In this document: positions 28,259 through 37,910 of the stretch, in pieces
How positions within the stretch are numbered: the stretch's first letter is position 1
Layout: each line of letters begins with the position of its first letter
Assembly: GCA_910578105.1 (NCBI GenBank)
Contig: CAJTPD010000006.1
Span: 122,287 to 186,286 of the forward strand
Length of the DNA: 64,000 nt
DNA from: an uncultured Odoribacter sp.
Lineage (GTDB): Bacteria; Bacteroidota; Bacteroidia; Bacteroidales; Marinifilaceae
Direction of reading: 5' to 3'
Translations under genes and position numbers: made by a program
Notes under the pieces: generated by a model
What the model saw: the letters and a program-made list of their open reading frames with translations, nothing else
What the model was told of the DNA's origin: nothing
Database searches by the model: none

Positions 28259-30400
28259 ATGCTGTTATATGTTTTTGATTTGCCTTTGACAAATCCGGTA
28301 CTGATTTTTTCCATTATATTGTTTATTATTTTGTTGGCACCGGTGCTTTTGCATCGTCTGAAAATTCCGGATCTGATAGGTTTGATTCTTGCCGGTGCAA
28401 TTATCGGACCTAATGGTTTCGGAATCATGTCCAGAGACAGTAGTATGGAATTATTCGGGACAGTTGGGTTATTATATATTATGTTTATTTCCGGGCTGGA
28501 AATAGATATGGCCGATTTGCGGAAGAATTACGGGAAGACATTGATTTTCGGATTTTATACTTTTATAATTCCCATGATTATGGGTACGCTGACAGGTGTT
28601 TATTGGCTGGATTTTTCCTGGCCGACTTCGGTATTACTTGCCAGTATGTATGCTTCTCATACATTGATTACTTATCCGATTGTCAGTAAATATGGCATTA
28701 CAAAAAACAGGGCGGTAAGTATTGCTATTGGCGGAACGGTGGTTACTTGCATTCTGGCTCTGTTGGTGTTGGCAGTAATTGTAGGAATGTCTACCGGAGA
28801 AATTAATCATCGGTTTTGGATGAAATTAGGGGTATCAAGTATTGCGTTTATTGCTGTTGTAGTGATTATTTTTCCTGTGTTTGGACGTTGGTTTTTTAAA
28901 CGTTATGAGGATTCTGTCGGTCAATATATTTTTGTGCTTGCTTTAGTGTTTTTGGCGTCTTTTTTAGCGGAAGCTGCAGGTTTGGAGGCGATTATCGGGG
29001 CTTTTCTTGCGGGATTGGCATTGAATCGGTTGATTCCGAATACTTCGGCTTTGATGAACCGGATTGATTTCGTGGGGAATGCTATTTTTATACCTTTCTT
29101 TTTGATAGGAGTAGGTATGTTGGTGGATGTCCGTACTTTTACGAATGGCTGGACGGCATTGTTCGTTGCTTTGGTGATGACCATTATTGCGACTGCTTCG
29201 AAATTTATTGCGGCATGGGTTACGGAAAAGAATTTTAAATTAACCCGGGACGAAGGCCGTTTGTTATTCGGATTGAGTAATGCTCAGGCTGCTGCAACGC
29301 TGGCTGCAGTGTTGATAGGGTATAAGGTGGTGTTGGGAACGGATGTTACGGGTGAGCCTATCCGTTTGTTGAATGAGGATGTGTTGAACGGAACCATCAT
29401 TATGATTTTATTTACTTGTACCATAGCTTCATTTGTGACTCAGCGAGCTGCACAGAACATTGCTATTTCGGAGATGAGTGGTGACCGGATTGGGGAGGGT
29501 GATGACGAGCAGGAAAGAATTTTGATTTCTTTGAGCAATACGGAAACGGTGGAAGAACTGATAAATCTGGGTATTGCTGTTAAGTCTCGCAGAAATAAGG
29601 CACAGATGGTTGCGGTCAGCATTATCAAGTCCGACAATACTGACCGTACAGCGGAAAAAGTTTCCGAATTGCTGCTGGAAAAGGCTGCAAAAGTAGCAGC
29701 AGCAGCAGAACATCATGTGGAGCCTGTATTGCGTTACGATTTGAATATTGTCAATGGTATCCGGAATGTTGCCAAGGAGCATAAGATTACGGATATTGTA
29801 TTGGGATTGCGGACACAGAAAGATATTTCCGACACCTTTTTGGGTAAGCTGACAGAGGAAGTGTTGAGTAAATGTGCAACGACGACACTGGCTTACCGTC
29901 CTATGCAGCCTATGTCTACAGTAAAAAGATATGTGGTCGTGATTCCTGAGAATGCAGAGAAGGAGGTGGGATTTCCTTATTGGTTGATTAGTGTATGGAA
30001 TATGGGGAAGAATTTGGGGGCTAAGTTTGTTTTTTATGGAAATACCCATGTACTGGATATTTTGAGACTTGTTCATGCAAAACATGTAATTCATGCTGAA
30101 TTCCGTGAATTTACAGATTGGGAAAAGTTTGTGGATGTGTCTCATGAGATGCAGGATAATGATGCATTGGTGTTGGTGATGAGCCGTCCGGCTTGTCCTT
30201 CATATTCTCGGCACATGGAGTATGTTCCGACGTATATTAATAAATATTTCAATACAATCAATTGTATTCTGGTTTATCCGGTGCAGTTGGGGATGGGAGA
30301 AGAAATCAGTACATTTCGCAGTATTTCAATGATTAACCACATAGAGGGTATGGATGGGCTGATTCAGGTTTTGGGAAAATTGTTTAAGAAAAACAAATAA
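28259..30400 (+). CDS. CPA2-type cation:proton antiporter with USP-like C-terminus
   Basis: This 713-residue inner-membrane protein has about twelve hydrophobic segments in residues 1-400 (for example VLIFSIILFIILLAPVLL, LIGLILAGAIIGPNGFG, GLEAIIGAFLAGLALNRLIP and IFIPFFLIGVGMLVDV), the pattern of Na+/H+ and K+/H+ exchangers of the KefB/NapA type. The cytoplasmic part (~425-713) shows two universal-stress-like regions (ERILISLSNTETVEELINLGIAV; KITDIVLGLRTQKDISDTFLGKL). It is probably for pH or cation homeostasis; the ion is not known. The stop lies 13 nt before the sigma-factor gene, which may be partly co-transcribed. Confidence 0.88.
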   Translation: MLLYVFDLPLTNPVLIFSIILFIILLAPVLLHRLKIPDLIGLILAGAIIGPNGFGIMSRDSSMELFGTVGLLYIMFISGLEIDMADLRKNYGKTLIFGFYTFIIPMIMGTLTGVYWLDFSWPTSVLLASMYASHTLITYPIVSKYGITKNRAVSIAIGGTVVTCILALLVLAVIVGMSTGEINHRFWMKLGVSSIAFIAVVVIIFPVFGRWFFKRYEDSVGQYIFVLALVFLASFLAEAAGLEAIIGAFLAGLALNRLIPNTSALMNRIDFVGNAIFIPFFLIGVGMLVDVRTFTNGWTALFVALVMTIIATASKFIAAWVTEKNFKLTRDEGRLLFGLSNAQAAATLAAVLIGYKVVLGTDVTGEPIRLLNEDVLNGTIIMILFTCTIASFVTQRAAQNIAISEMSGDRIGEGDDEQERILISLSNTETVEELINLGIAVKSRRNKAQMVAVSIIKSDNTDRTAEKVSELLLEKAAKVAAAAEHHVEPVLRYDLNIVNGIRNVAKEHKITDIVLGLRTQKDISDTFLGKLTEEVLSKCATTTLAYRPMQPMSTVKRYVVVIPENAEKEVGFPYWLISVWNMGKNLGAKFVFYGNTHVLDILRLVHAKHVIHAEFREFTDWEKFVDVSHEMQDNDALVLVMSRPACPSYSRHMEYVPTYINKYFNTINCILVYPVQLGMGEEISTFRSISMINHIEGMDGLIQVLGKLFKKNK

Positions 30401-30413
30401 ATCAATCGGTACG

Positions 30414-30971
30414 ATGCTGGTGAATGAACAGATTTGGTTGCAGGAGTTGGGAAAAGGAGAGGACAATGCCTATCGTGAATTGTTCCGTTTGTTTTATGCC
30501 CGATTGGGAAATCTTGCTTTTCATTTTGTAGAAGAGCGGGCTGTTGCAGAGGATATTGTGCAGGATATTCTCTATGAGTTGTGGACTAAGAAGTTGCATT
30601 TTGAGAATTTCATTTCTTTGAAAGTTTACCTTTATCGTATGGTGCGTAGCCGGTGTTTGGATATTTTGAAACACCGGAAGGTTGAGAAAAAATATTTCCA
30701 GGAATTGCGGCACAAAGAAGATTCGGAATTTTTCCTTCATCAATTTTTGGAAGATGAGCTTTACATTTTATTAAAGAAGGCTATCAGTTCATTGCCCTGC
30801 CCGCTTCGCAGAATATTTGAATTGGTATTGGATGGGTGTGATAACACAGAGATTGCCGGAATGCTTCATTTGTCTGTTGATGCAGTCAAATCCCATAAAA
30901 AAAGAGGGAAAAAAATATTGCAGGAGAAATTGAAGGGATTCATTTTGTTGTATGCCTTATTTAGTCGGTGA
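30414..30971 (+). CDS. ECF RNA polymerase sigma factor (locus 1)
   Basis: This 185-residue sigma-70 family protein has region 2 at about 22-90 (AYRELFRLFYARLGNLAFHFV ... AEDIVQDILYELW) and region 4 at about 125-175 (LPCPLRRIFELVLDGCDNTEIAGMLHLSVDAVKSHKKRGKKILQ, a helix-turn-helix). It fits the Bacteroidetes ECF class paired with FecR-type anti-sigma factors and SusC transporters. The FecR gene follows after 77 nt, so it should direct transcription of the SusC/D operon at 32294 when the transporter signals (inferred). Confidence 0.93.
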   Translation: MLVNEQIWLQELGKGEDNAYRELFRLFYARLGNLAFHFVEERAVAEDIVQDILYELWTKKLHFENFISLKVYLYRMVRSRCLDILKHRKVEKKYFQELRHKEDSEFFLHQFLEDELYILLKKAISSLPCPLRRIFELVLDGCDNTEIAGMLHLSVDAVKSHKKRGKKILQEKLKGFILLYALFSR

Positions 30972-31048
30972 AAACAAAAAATTTGTTAAAAAATAATTTT
31001 TGTGACACTTTTTAACCATTTGGTCGCTTTTAATATAAAAGTTGAAAA

Positions 31049-32212
31049 ATGGAAATAGAACAGGCAGACCGGATAGCATATTTACTTTCCCGTCATATTA
31101 CAGATACATTATCGTCAGAAGAACATACAGAACTGGAGCGATGGTTGGCTTTTGATATCAAGAATCAGGAATTATGGCGAAAGGTTTGTCGCCGTGGTTT
31201 TTATTCGGAAAAGGAAATGTTACAATATTTATATGATGATGAGGCTGCTTTTCGAAAAGTGCAGATTCGTTGTCATCGTCGTTTATTCCGGGAACGAATG
31301 TTCCGTTGGGGAGGGATGGCAGCAGTTATTGTAGTGGTAGTAGGGGTGTCTTTGTTATGGATGTGCTTATCCCGTTCTGTTGAATTACCAGGGGATGACA
31401 GGGTACAATTGACCGCAGGAGAAAGCCAGGCTATTCTGATATTAGGGCATGGACAACGAATCGAACTGAACTGTCAGGTAAAAGATTCCATTATACCCGG
31501 AACTCAGGTGCGCTTAAATATTAGCGGGGAAGTGATAGACTATCGGCAAGAATCGGCTGGGAGTTCAGAAATGGATTTTAATATTGTGGAAGTTCCCCGC
31601 AAAGGGGAGTACCGTCTGATATTATCTGACGGAACGAAAGTGTGGTTGAATTCGGAAAGCCGGTTAAAGTTTCCGGTGGCATTTTATGGCCGGGAACGGC
31701 GGGTATATCTGGAAGGAGAAGCTTATTTTGAAGTCAGTGAGAATAAAGACATGCCTTTTATTGTAGATATGTCGAAAGCTGCGGTCAAGGTATTGGGTAC
31801 TTCTTTCAATGCACGGGCTTATCCGGATGAATCCTGTATTTATGCGACTTTGGCGGAAGGCCGGATTTTATTGGATGCCGGAGGGCAAAACTTGGTACTG
31901 CAACCTCAGGAACAAGGAGTCCTTGAGCTTGTTTCCGGTAAGATGACCTGTAAAAAAGTAGATGTCACATTATATTCCGGCTGGAAAGACGGGCGTTTTA
32001 TTTTTCAGGAACAGACATTGGAGAATATGATGAATACTTTGTCCCGTTGGTATGATATTCAAATATTTTTTGAGAGTGAAGCTGTGCGGCGGATGACTTT
32101 TTCCGGGAACCTGAAACGTTACGATAGTTTCAATAAGATTATCGAATTACTGGAAATGACCGGAATGGCTCATTTCAAAATCAATGGAAAGACGATTTTA
32201 ATTTCGGAATAA
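31049..32212 (+). CDS. FecR-type anti-sigma factor (locus 1)
   Basis: This 387-residue inner-membrane protein has a cytoplasmic N-terminal part (~1-84) that should bind the sigma factor and one membrane segment at about 85-107 (WGGMAAVIVVVVGVSLLWM). The periplasmic FecR domain (~180-290) contains YRLILSDGTKVWLNSESRLKFP and VYLEGEAYFEVS, and a C-terminal DUF4974/STN-like domain (~313-385) contains TLENMMNTLSRWYDIQIFFE. It senses the state of the SusC protein through the latter's N-terminal STN domain and releases the sigma factor. Confidence 0.93.
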   Translation: MEIEQADRIAYLLSRHITDTLSSEEHTELERWLAFDIKNQELWRKVCRRGFYSEKEMLQYLYDDEAAFRKVQIRCHRRLFRERMFRWGGMAAVIVVVVGVSLLWMCLSRSVELPGDDRVQLTAGESQAILILGHGQRIELNCQVKDSIIPGTQVRLNISGEVIDYRQESAGSSEMDFNIVEVPRKGEYRLILSDGTKVWLNSESRLKFPVAFYGRERRVYLEGEAYFEVSENKDMPFIVDMSKAAVKVLGTSFNARAYPDESCIYATLAEGRILLDAGGQNLVLQPQEQGVLELVSGKMTCKKVDVTLYSGWKDGRFIFQEQTLENMMNTLSRWYDIQIFFESEAVRRMTFSGNLKRYDSFNKIIELLEMTGMAHFKINGKTILISE

Positions 32213-32216
32213 AAAA

Positions 32217-32246
32217 GAGCAACGGATGTCCCCACATCCATTGCTC
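32217..32246 (+). terminator. Hairpin between fecR and susC (locus 1)
   Basis: A 12-bp stem (32217-32228 with 32235-32246), GAGCAACGGATG and its complement with one G-T pair, around a 6-nt loop. No T-run follows, so it may be an attenuator or a leader structure of the SusC mRNA. Confidence 0.5.
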
Positions 32247-32293
32247 CGGACTCAAAGTGTAAATAACCTTAAGTTTAACCCAATTACAAATTT

Positions 32294-35200
32294 ATGAAAA
32301 AAAAGAAAAAATACGCCTTTTGGATCAGGGGGAATTTATTGCAATCTATTTTGAGAATGAAGTTTTTTGTAGCGTTTATGTTGTTGACTACTTTGCAGTT
32401 GCAGGCAAAAGTAGTGGCACAGCGACTTTCCATTCGGGTATCAGATGCCACATTCCGTGAGGTGGCACGTGAAATAGAGAGCCAAACCGGATTTACTTTT
32501 CTGTTTAATGACATGAACGTCAATCAACTTAAACGAATTACCCTGGATGTGGAAAATGTGGCTTTGGATGTCGTATTGAAGCATTGTTTGGACGGTTCCG
32601 GTTTATCTTACCGGAAAGTAGAAAACACGTTGGTGATTGTGCCGGCGGAAACCAGAGCGTTTCCTCAGGTGAGGGAACGGGTTGCCACCGGACATGTAAA
32701 AGATATGACGGGGACCTCATTGCCCGGAGTAACTATAATGATTAAGCATACGAAAATAGGAGTCACTACTGATGTAAAGGGAAATTTTCGGGTACCTTTG
32801 ACAGATGCCCGGGAAGTAACTCTGGTATTTTCTTTTATTGGAATGAAAACTCAAGAGATAGTCTTGAAAGATGACCAACCATTGAATGTTGTGATGGAAG
32901 AAGAAACGGCAGGTTTGGATGAAGTGGTCATTACTGGTATTTATTCCCGGAAGAAAGAGAGTTTTACCGGTTCTTCGCAGACGTATAAAGCTGAAGAGTT
33001 GAAAATGGCAGGAAATCAGAATCTGTTGCAAAGTTTGAAGACCTTGGACCCTGCCTTTACCATTATAGAAAATAACCAATATGGTTCGGACCCTAACCGT
33101 CTTCCGGATATTGAGATTCGCGGAAAGAGCAGTATTGTTGGTTTTAAAGAACAATTCGGCGAAGACCCCAACCAGCCTTTGTTTATTCTGGACGGTTTTG
33201 AAAGCAGTTTGCGAACAGTAATGGATTTAAGTATGGACCGGATAGCTTCAGTTACTATATTGAAAGATGCGGCTTCGACGGCAATTTATGGGGCGAAGGC
33301 TGCCAATGGGGTGGTGGTTGTGGAAACGAAAGCACCGGAGCAGGGAAAAATTAAATTGTCGTACAACGGAAGTTTTGATATTTCTTTTGCCGATTTGACG
33401 GATTATAACTTGATGAATGCGGAAGAAAAACTGGAATTCGAACGTTTGGCAGGAAACTTTACGTCTAATATTGTGACTTATCAGGAAGAATGTCAAATGC
33501 GTTATAACCGTTTACTGACGAATGTAAGAAAGGGTGTGGACACTTATTGGATGTCCGAACCATTACGAGTAGCTTTGAATCAACGTCATAATCTTTATGT
33601 GCAAGGAGGGGATAACCAAATCCGTTACGGTTTGGGAGTCAATTATACGAACATAGACGGAGTAATGAAAGAATCTCGCCGTCAACTGGTTAGCGGGAAT
33701 TTGGATTTGTTGTATCGGGTAGGAAAATTGAGTTTTCAGAATAAATTGACAGTTGATTTCACCAAAACGAACGATCCGGTGGTCCCTTTCTCTGAATATT
33801 CACGGGCTAATCCTTATTATCCCAAATACAATGAGTACGGTGGTGTTGATAAATGGTTGGAGACTCCGACAGCCAATGACACCCAATCGACAGATGGAGG
33901 TATTTATGTGCCCAATCCTTTGTGGAATGCTTCATTGAATAGTTATGATGATAGTGATTCGTTTGCTGTGCGTAATAATTTGAATTTGGAATATCGTCCT
34001 TGGGAATTTCTTTGGATTCGAGGACGGATTGGAGTAAATAAATCAATATCGAATGAGGAAAGGTTTCGTTCTCCGGAAGACACCTCTTTTGACGAAACGG
34101 AATTACTGAAAAAAGGTTCTTATGCGGACAACCATTCCGAATCATTCGGCTATGAAGGAGACCTGACTATTACTTACGGACAGTTACTGGCCGATGCTCA
34201 TCAAATCAATGCGGTATTCGGAGCCTCTATTGCCGAAAATACAAATGATGCAAAATCTTTTTCTGCTATCGGTTTTCCGCGGGGTGATTTTACAACTCCC
34301 GGTTTTGCCAATTCTTATCCGACGAGTGGTAAGCCTTCTTATAGCGATTACAAAAAGCGGAGTGCCAATTTCTATTTTAATGGCGGATATGCTTATAAAA
34401 ATCGTTATTTACTGGATGTTAATTTAAGGTCGGACGGTTCGTCAGTATTTGGTTCCAATAAGCAGTTTACCACAACCTGGGCCGTTGGTTTGGCATGGAA
34501 TGTCCATAACGAAGCTTTTGTGAAAAATCATACAGACCTTTTTTCAATGTTGAAAATCAGAGCTTCGGTTGGTAATCCGGGGAATCAGAATTTCGGTTCT
34601 TTCAATACCATTACGACTTATAAATTCAATAACTGGATGCTGAACAATTTTGGTACGGGGCTTTTGGTTGATGCTTTCGGCGACCCGAATCTGGATTGGC
34701 AGAAAACTTTGGATAAAAATATCGGTGCTGATATCAGTATGTTAGATAACCGTTTTCATCTGACTTTTGATTATTATCATAAATTGACAGATCCATTGAT
34801 GGCAACCATCGGTATGCCTTTGTCTGTCGGGGTATCTAGCCGCTTGACCAATATAGGGAAACAAGTGAACAAAGGCTTCAGTGGTACAATTAAATATGCT
34901 TTTGTCTATAAACCTAAAAAGCGTATTAATTGGACGACAAGCCTGACGTTTGGCAGAAACAATGCGTATTACGATGATATAGAAAATAAATTGGGCCAAT
35001 ATAATAATGAAAATATCGGAAAGAATCTGTCCCGTTACTATGACGGAGGTAGTCCAAGTGCTCTGTGGGCTGTACGTTCTGCCGGAATTGACCCGGCTAC
35101 CGGAAAAGAAATTTTCTGGGATGTCAATGACAGGAGAGTATTTCAGCACAATTATGACGATGAGGTGCTGGTGGGAGATACTCGTCCTGATTTAGAAGGA

Positions 35201-35644
35201 GTATTTGGTAATACGCTCTATTACAAAGGATTTTCTTGTAATATTTATTTCCGTTATAGCTTTGGTGCGGATGCTTTCAATTCCACCTTGTACAATAAGG
35301 TTGAGAATATCTCTACGGAAGGTTTGAAGCAAAATCAGGATAAACGGGCATTGTACGACCGTTGGCAGAACCCCGGAGATAAGGCCAGGTTTAAAGGCAT
35401 TGCTTTGACAGATGTAACGCCAATGTCTTCCCGTTTTGTTCAGAAAGACAATTTTCTGACTTTGGAATCGATACGTCTTTCTTATGAGTTTCCATACGAA
35501 TGGATGAAAAAAATTTGTTTTTCGGGGATGACTGTCAGTGCTTATATGAATGATATTTGTCGGTTTTCAACTATTAAAAATGAGCGGGGAATCGACTATC
35601 CGTTTGCAAGAAGCGTGACATTTGCTATTTCGGTTAATTTTTAA
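32294..35644 (+). CDS. SusC/RagA-type TonB-dependent transporter with STN domain (locus 1)
   Basis: This 1116-residue outer-membrane importer has a signal peptide (residues ~1-43, ending VVAQ), an STN signalling domain at ~45-115 (LSIRVSDATFREVAREIESQTGFTF), a carboxypeptidase-D-like domain at ~130-210 (GHVKDMTGTSLPGVTIMIK) and the SusC plug at ~215-350 (LPDIEIRGKSS; PLFILDGFES; ILKDAASTAIYGAKAANGVVVV). The barrel ends FAISVNF. STN-bearing SusC proteins relay substrate binding to a FecR anti-sigma factor, here encoded upstream. SusD follows after 5 nt. The substrate is unknown; no glycoside hydrolase is encoded nearby, so it need not be a glycan. Confidence 0.95.
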   Translation: MKKKKKYAFWIRGNLLQSILRMKFFVAFMLLTTLQLQAKVVAQRLSIRVSDATFREVAREIESQTGFTFLFNDMNVNQLKRITLDVENVALDVVLKHCLDGSGLSYRKVENTLVIVPAETRAFPQVRERVATGHVKDMTGTSLPGVTIMIKHTKIGVTTDVKGNFRVPLTDAREVTLVFSFIGMKTQEIVLKDDQPLNVVMEEETAGLDEVVITGIYSRKKESFTGSSQTYKAEELKMAGNQNLLQSLKTLDPAFTIIENNQYGSDPNRLPDIEIRGKSSIVGFKEQFGEDPNQPLFILDGFESSLRTVMDLSMDRIASVTILKDAASTAIYGAKAANGVVVVETKAPEQGKIKLSYNGSFDISFADLTDYNLMNAEEKLEFERLAGNFTSNIVTYQEECQMRYNRLLTNVRKGVDTYWMSEPLRVALNQRHNLYVQGGDNQIRYGLGVNYTNIDGVMKESRRQLVSGNLDLLYRVGKLSFQNKLTVDFTKTNDPVVPFSEYSRANPYYPKYNEYGGVDKWLETPTANDTQSTDGGIYVPNPLWNASLNSYDDSDSFAVRNNLNLEYRPWEFLWIRGRIGVNKSISNEERFRSPEDTSFDETELLKKGSYADNHSESFGYEGDLTITYGQLLADAHQINAVFGASIAENTNDAKSFSAIGFPRGDFTTPGFANSYPTSGKPSYSDYKKRSANFYFNGGYAYKNRYLLDVNLRSDGSSVFGSNKQFTTTWAVGLAWNVHNEAFVKNHTDLFSMLKIRASVGNPGNQNFGSFNTITTYKFNNWMLNNFGTGLLVDAFGDPNLDWQKTLDKNIGADISMLDNRFHLTFDYYHKLTDPLMATIGMPLSVGVSSRLTNIGKQVNKGFSGTIKYAFVYKPKKRINWTTSLTFGRNNAYYDDIENKLGQYNNENIGKNLSRYYDGGSPSALWAVRSAGIDPATGKEIFWDVNDRRVFQHNYDDEVLVGDTRPDLEGVFGNTLYYKGFSCNIYFRYSFGADAFNSTLYNKVENISTEGLKQNQDKRALYDRWQNPGDKARFKGIALTDVTPMSSRFVQKDNFLTLESIRLSYEFPYEWMKKICFSGMTVSAYMNDICRFSTIKNERGIDYPFARSVTFAISVNF

Positions 35645-35649
35645 TATAA

Positions 35650-37086
35650 ATGATTATGAAAATGAAATATATATCTGTTATCCTGTTGCTTGTTGGAATA
35701 AACTGTAGTTGTTCCGACTGGCTTGATGTAAAACCCAGTGACAGGATATCGGAAGAAACAGCTTTTTCGACGGTTGCGGGTTTCGAGGAAGCACTCAACG
35801 GTATTTATGTGGAATTGAACAGCGATGCGCTCTACGGCCGTTCACTTTCGTGTGAATTTGTGGAAATGCTGGCTCAACGTTATGCGATTGCCGAGGAGAG
35901 CAAAAGTAATTATGCGATTGCTGATTTTGAGTATGACGGTTCCGTGGCTAAAAGTAAAATCCAGTCCATTTGGCAAAAGGCTTACAATTTAATTGCCAAC
36001 GCTAATTTATTATTGAGAAACTGCGAATTGCACCGGGAGGTGTTGACGGACGATTATTATCATCTGTGTAAGGGAGAAGCGTTGGCTTTGCGGGGGATGT
36101 TGCATTTTGATTTATTCCGTTTGTTTGGTCCTGTTTATGGGCGTGATTCTGTGGCTACTTCCATTCCTTATTACAAGGAATTTGCTTTGGAAGTGAATCC
36201 TTCACTTTCCGGAGTTGCTTTTATGCAATCGGTGATTGATGATTTGACACAGGCAGAGAATGAGTTGGAGAATGACCCGATTATTACCTACGGTATAGCC
36301 GGGAATCCCAAAAACAGTTTTTTTCAGTATCGTCATTTGCGTTTGAATTATTATGCCATTCAGGCTTTATTGGCACGTGTATGGATGTATAGGGGAGTAA
36401 ACGATAAGGCAATGGAGTATGCTCAAAAAGTTATTGGTATACATGAAACTCTATTTCCTTGGGTAGATGACCTGGCAGTCGGTGGTAATGGAAATATTCC
36501 CGATCGTATGTTTTCATCCGAATTATTGTTTTCCTTGCAGCATTTGAATCGTAATTCTATTTTCACCTCTCTTTTTGATGCACAAAATTTAAAATTGCAG
36601 ACCTCTTTGCTTATTCCCCGCTGGGATGTGGTGAGAGAAGTGTTCAGACAAAATCAATCCGATTACCGTTATAAGTATTTTTTGTCTTCATCAGCTGATT
36701 TTGCTGGTGTTAATTATGCTGTTTTCGACCGTTATCAGGGACAGGATTCATTGTATAATCAGATGATTCCTATGTTGAGAATCAGTGAAATGTATATGAT
36801 TGCCGCAGAAGTGGCCGAAAAGAAGGAAGAAGCACTTGAATATCTCAATATACTGCGTAATAACCGTGGGTTGCGAGCTCTTCCGGAAGGATATTATTCA
36901 CAGGTGGATAGCTATTTAGAAGAAGAATGGTTAAGAGAACTGTACGGAGAAGGACAATTGTTTTTTTATTATAAGCGGAAAATGAAAACAGAAATACGTT
37001 CCGCTTATGATCCCTATGGTACAAAAAAAATCAGTACATATAAATATGTGCTTCCTGTTCCGGATGGTGAAACACAGTACAATTAA
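35650..37086 (+). CDS. SusD/RagB-type outer-membrane lipoprotein (locus 1)
   Basis: This 478-residue surface lipoprotein has a lipobox near residue 17-19 (LLVGINCSC) followed by the typical SDWLDVKPSDRIS. It has SusD-family helices (FSTVAGFEEALNGIYVELNSD; GEALALRGMLHFDLFRLFGPVY) and a C-terminal MLRISEMYMIAAEV with LREEWLRELYGEGQLFF-like features. SusD caps the SusC barrel and binds the substrate. The start may be the ATG at 35650 or the internal ones at 35656 or 35662. Confidence 0.94.
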   Translation: MIMKMKYISVILLLVGINCSCSDWLDVKPSDRISEETAFSTVAGFEEALNGIYVELNSDALYGRSLSCEFVEMLAQRYAIAEESKSNYAIADFEYDGSVAKSKIQSIWQKAYNLIANANLLLRNCELHREVLTDDYYHLCKGEALALRGMLHFDLFRLFGPVYGRDSVATSIPYYKEFALEVNPSLSGVAFMQSVIDDLTQAENELENDPIITYGIAGNPKNSFFQYRHLRLNYYAIQALLARVWMYRGVNDKAMEYAQKVIGIHETLFPWVDDLAVGGNGNIPDRMFSSELLFSLQHLNRNSIFTSLFDAQNLKLQTSLLIPRWDVVREVFRQNQSDYRYKYFLSSSADFAGVNYAVFDRYQGQDSLYNQMIPMLRISEMYMIAAEVAEKKEEALEYLNILRNNRGLRALPEGYYSQVDSYLEEEWLRELYGEGQLFFYYKRKMKTEIRSAYDPYGTKKISTYKYVLPVPDGETQYN

Positions 37087-37097
37087 AATCGATAACT

Positions 37098-37880
37098 ATG
37101 AAAACAATTATTGCTATATTATTTCTGCTCATAGCTTTTTGGGCCTGTGAAGAAAAAATAGATGTATATGAGGGGGAATGTGGTATTTATTTTGATACGA
37201 AAGGGGCGGTATTGGACACAATTGTAATTCCCTGGGGGTTGGAAAATTCGGATGTGACAGAACAAAAATTGAAACTGAGAGTTTGTTTATTGGGTGACGT
37301 TGCAGACTATGACCGGAAATTCAATCTTCGCGTGATAACGGAGGAAGGTGATCCTTTGCATGCAGTTGAGGGAGAAGATTTTCGTATTTTGGAGGAAGAA
37401 TATGCTATTCCAGCCGGGAAAGCAGAAACTTTGGTGGAAGTGCAGTTGTTGCGTGCGGCTGACCTGGATAAACGTGCGCGGCGTTTTACGTTACAATTGG
37501 AAGAAACTCCGGAATTAAAGTTTTTATATTCCCGTTTTTGGTCATTAGATTCTGCTTTATGGGTGGGGGATGAACGCTTGCGTCCTATTGATTACCAACG
37601 CGTGATTTATATGGATGAACGTTTTAAAGTGCCGGTGTGGTGGGATTACGAAAATTACGGTCCGAGGTATTTCGGTACCTATTCAACGAAGAAATGTAAA
37701 TTTATATGTGATAAAATGGGTATTGACCGGAAAGATTTTGTGGCGTCGTTGGCTGAGAGTCCTTTGGAAGCGAATTACCTGAGGTGGGTGGGGCAATATT
37801 TACATGATTACCTCCGGGAACATCCGGAATATGAAGATAATGGAGAACTGATGACCATGGGGTCGGAATTTCAGGAATAG
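37098..37880 (+). CDS. DUF4843-type lipoprotein (locus 1)
   Basis: This 260-residue protein has a lipoprotein signal peptide (IAFWAC) and GECGIYFDTKGAVLD, followed by beta-rich sequence (VCLLGDVADYDRKFNLRV; YAIPAGKAETLVEVQLLRA). It matches what I know of the DUF4843 family, which is regularly encoded behind SusD with a PKD-like lipoprotein. It is probably an accessory surface subunit of the SusCD complex; its biochemical job is unknown. Confidence 0.8.
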   Translation: MKTIIAILFLLIAFWACEEKIDVYEGECGIYFDTKGAVLDTIVIPWGLENSDVTEQKLKLRVCLLGDVADYDRKFNLRVITEEGDPLHAVEGEDFRILEEEYAIPAGKAETLVEVQLLRAADLDKRARRFTLQLEETPELKFLYSRFWSLDSALWVGDERLRPIDYQRVIYMDERFKVPVWWDYENYGPRYFGTYSTKKCKFICDKMGIDRKDFVASLAESPLEANYLRWVGQYLHDYLREHPEYEDNGELMTMGSEFQE

Positions 37881-37910
37881 TTTTGATGTGTGTACTCAAA
37901 TTATAGTTAT

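Noticed and set aside
32217-32246. Full terminator between fecR and susC of locus 1
   Set aside because: The stem is good but no T-run follows, and the genes form a known operon type. It is listed only as a possible attenuating hairpin.
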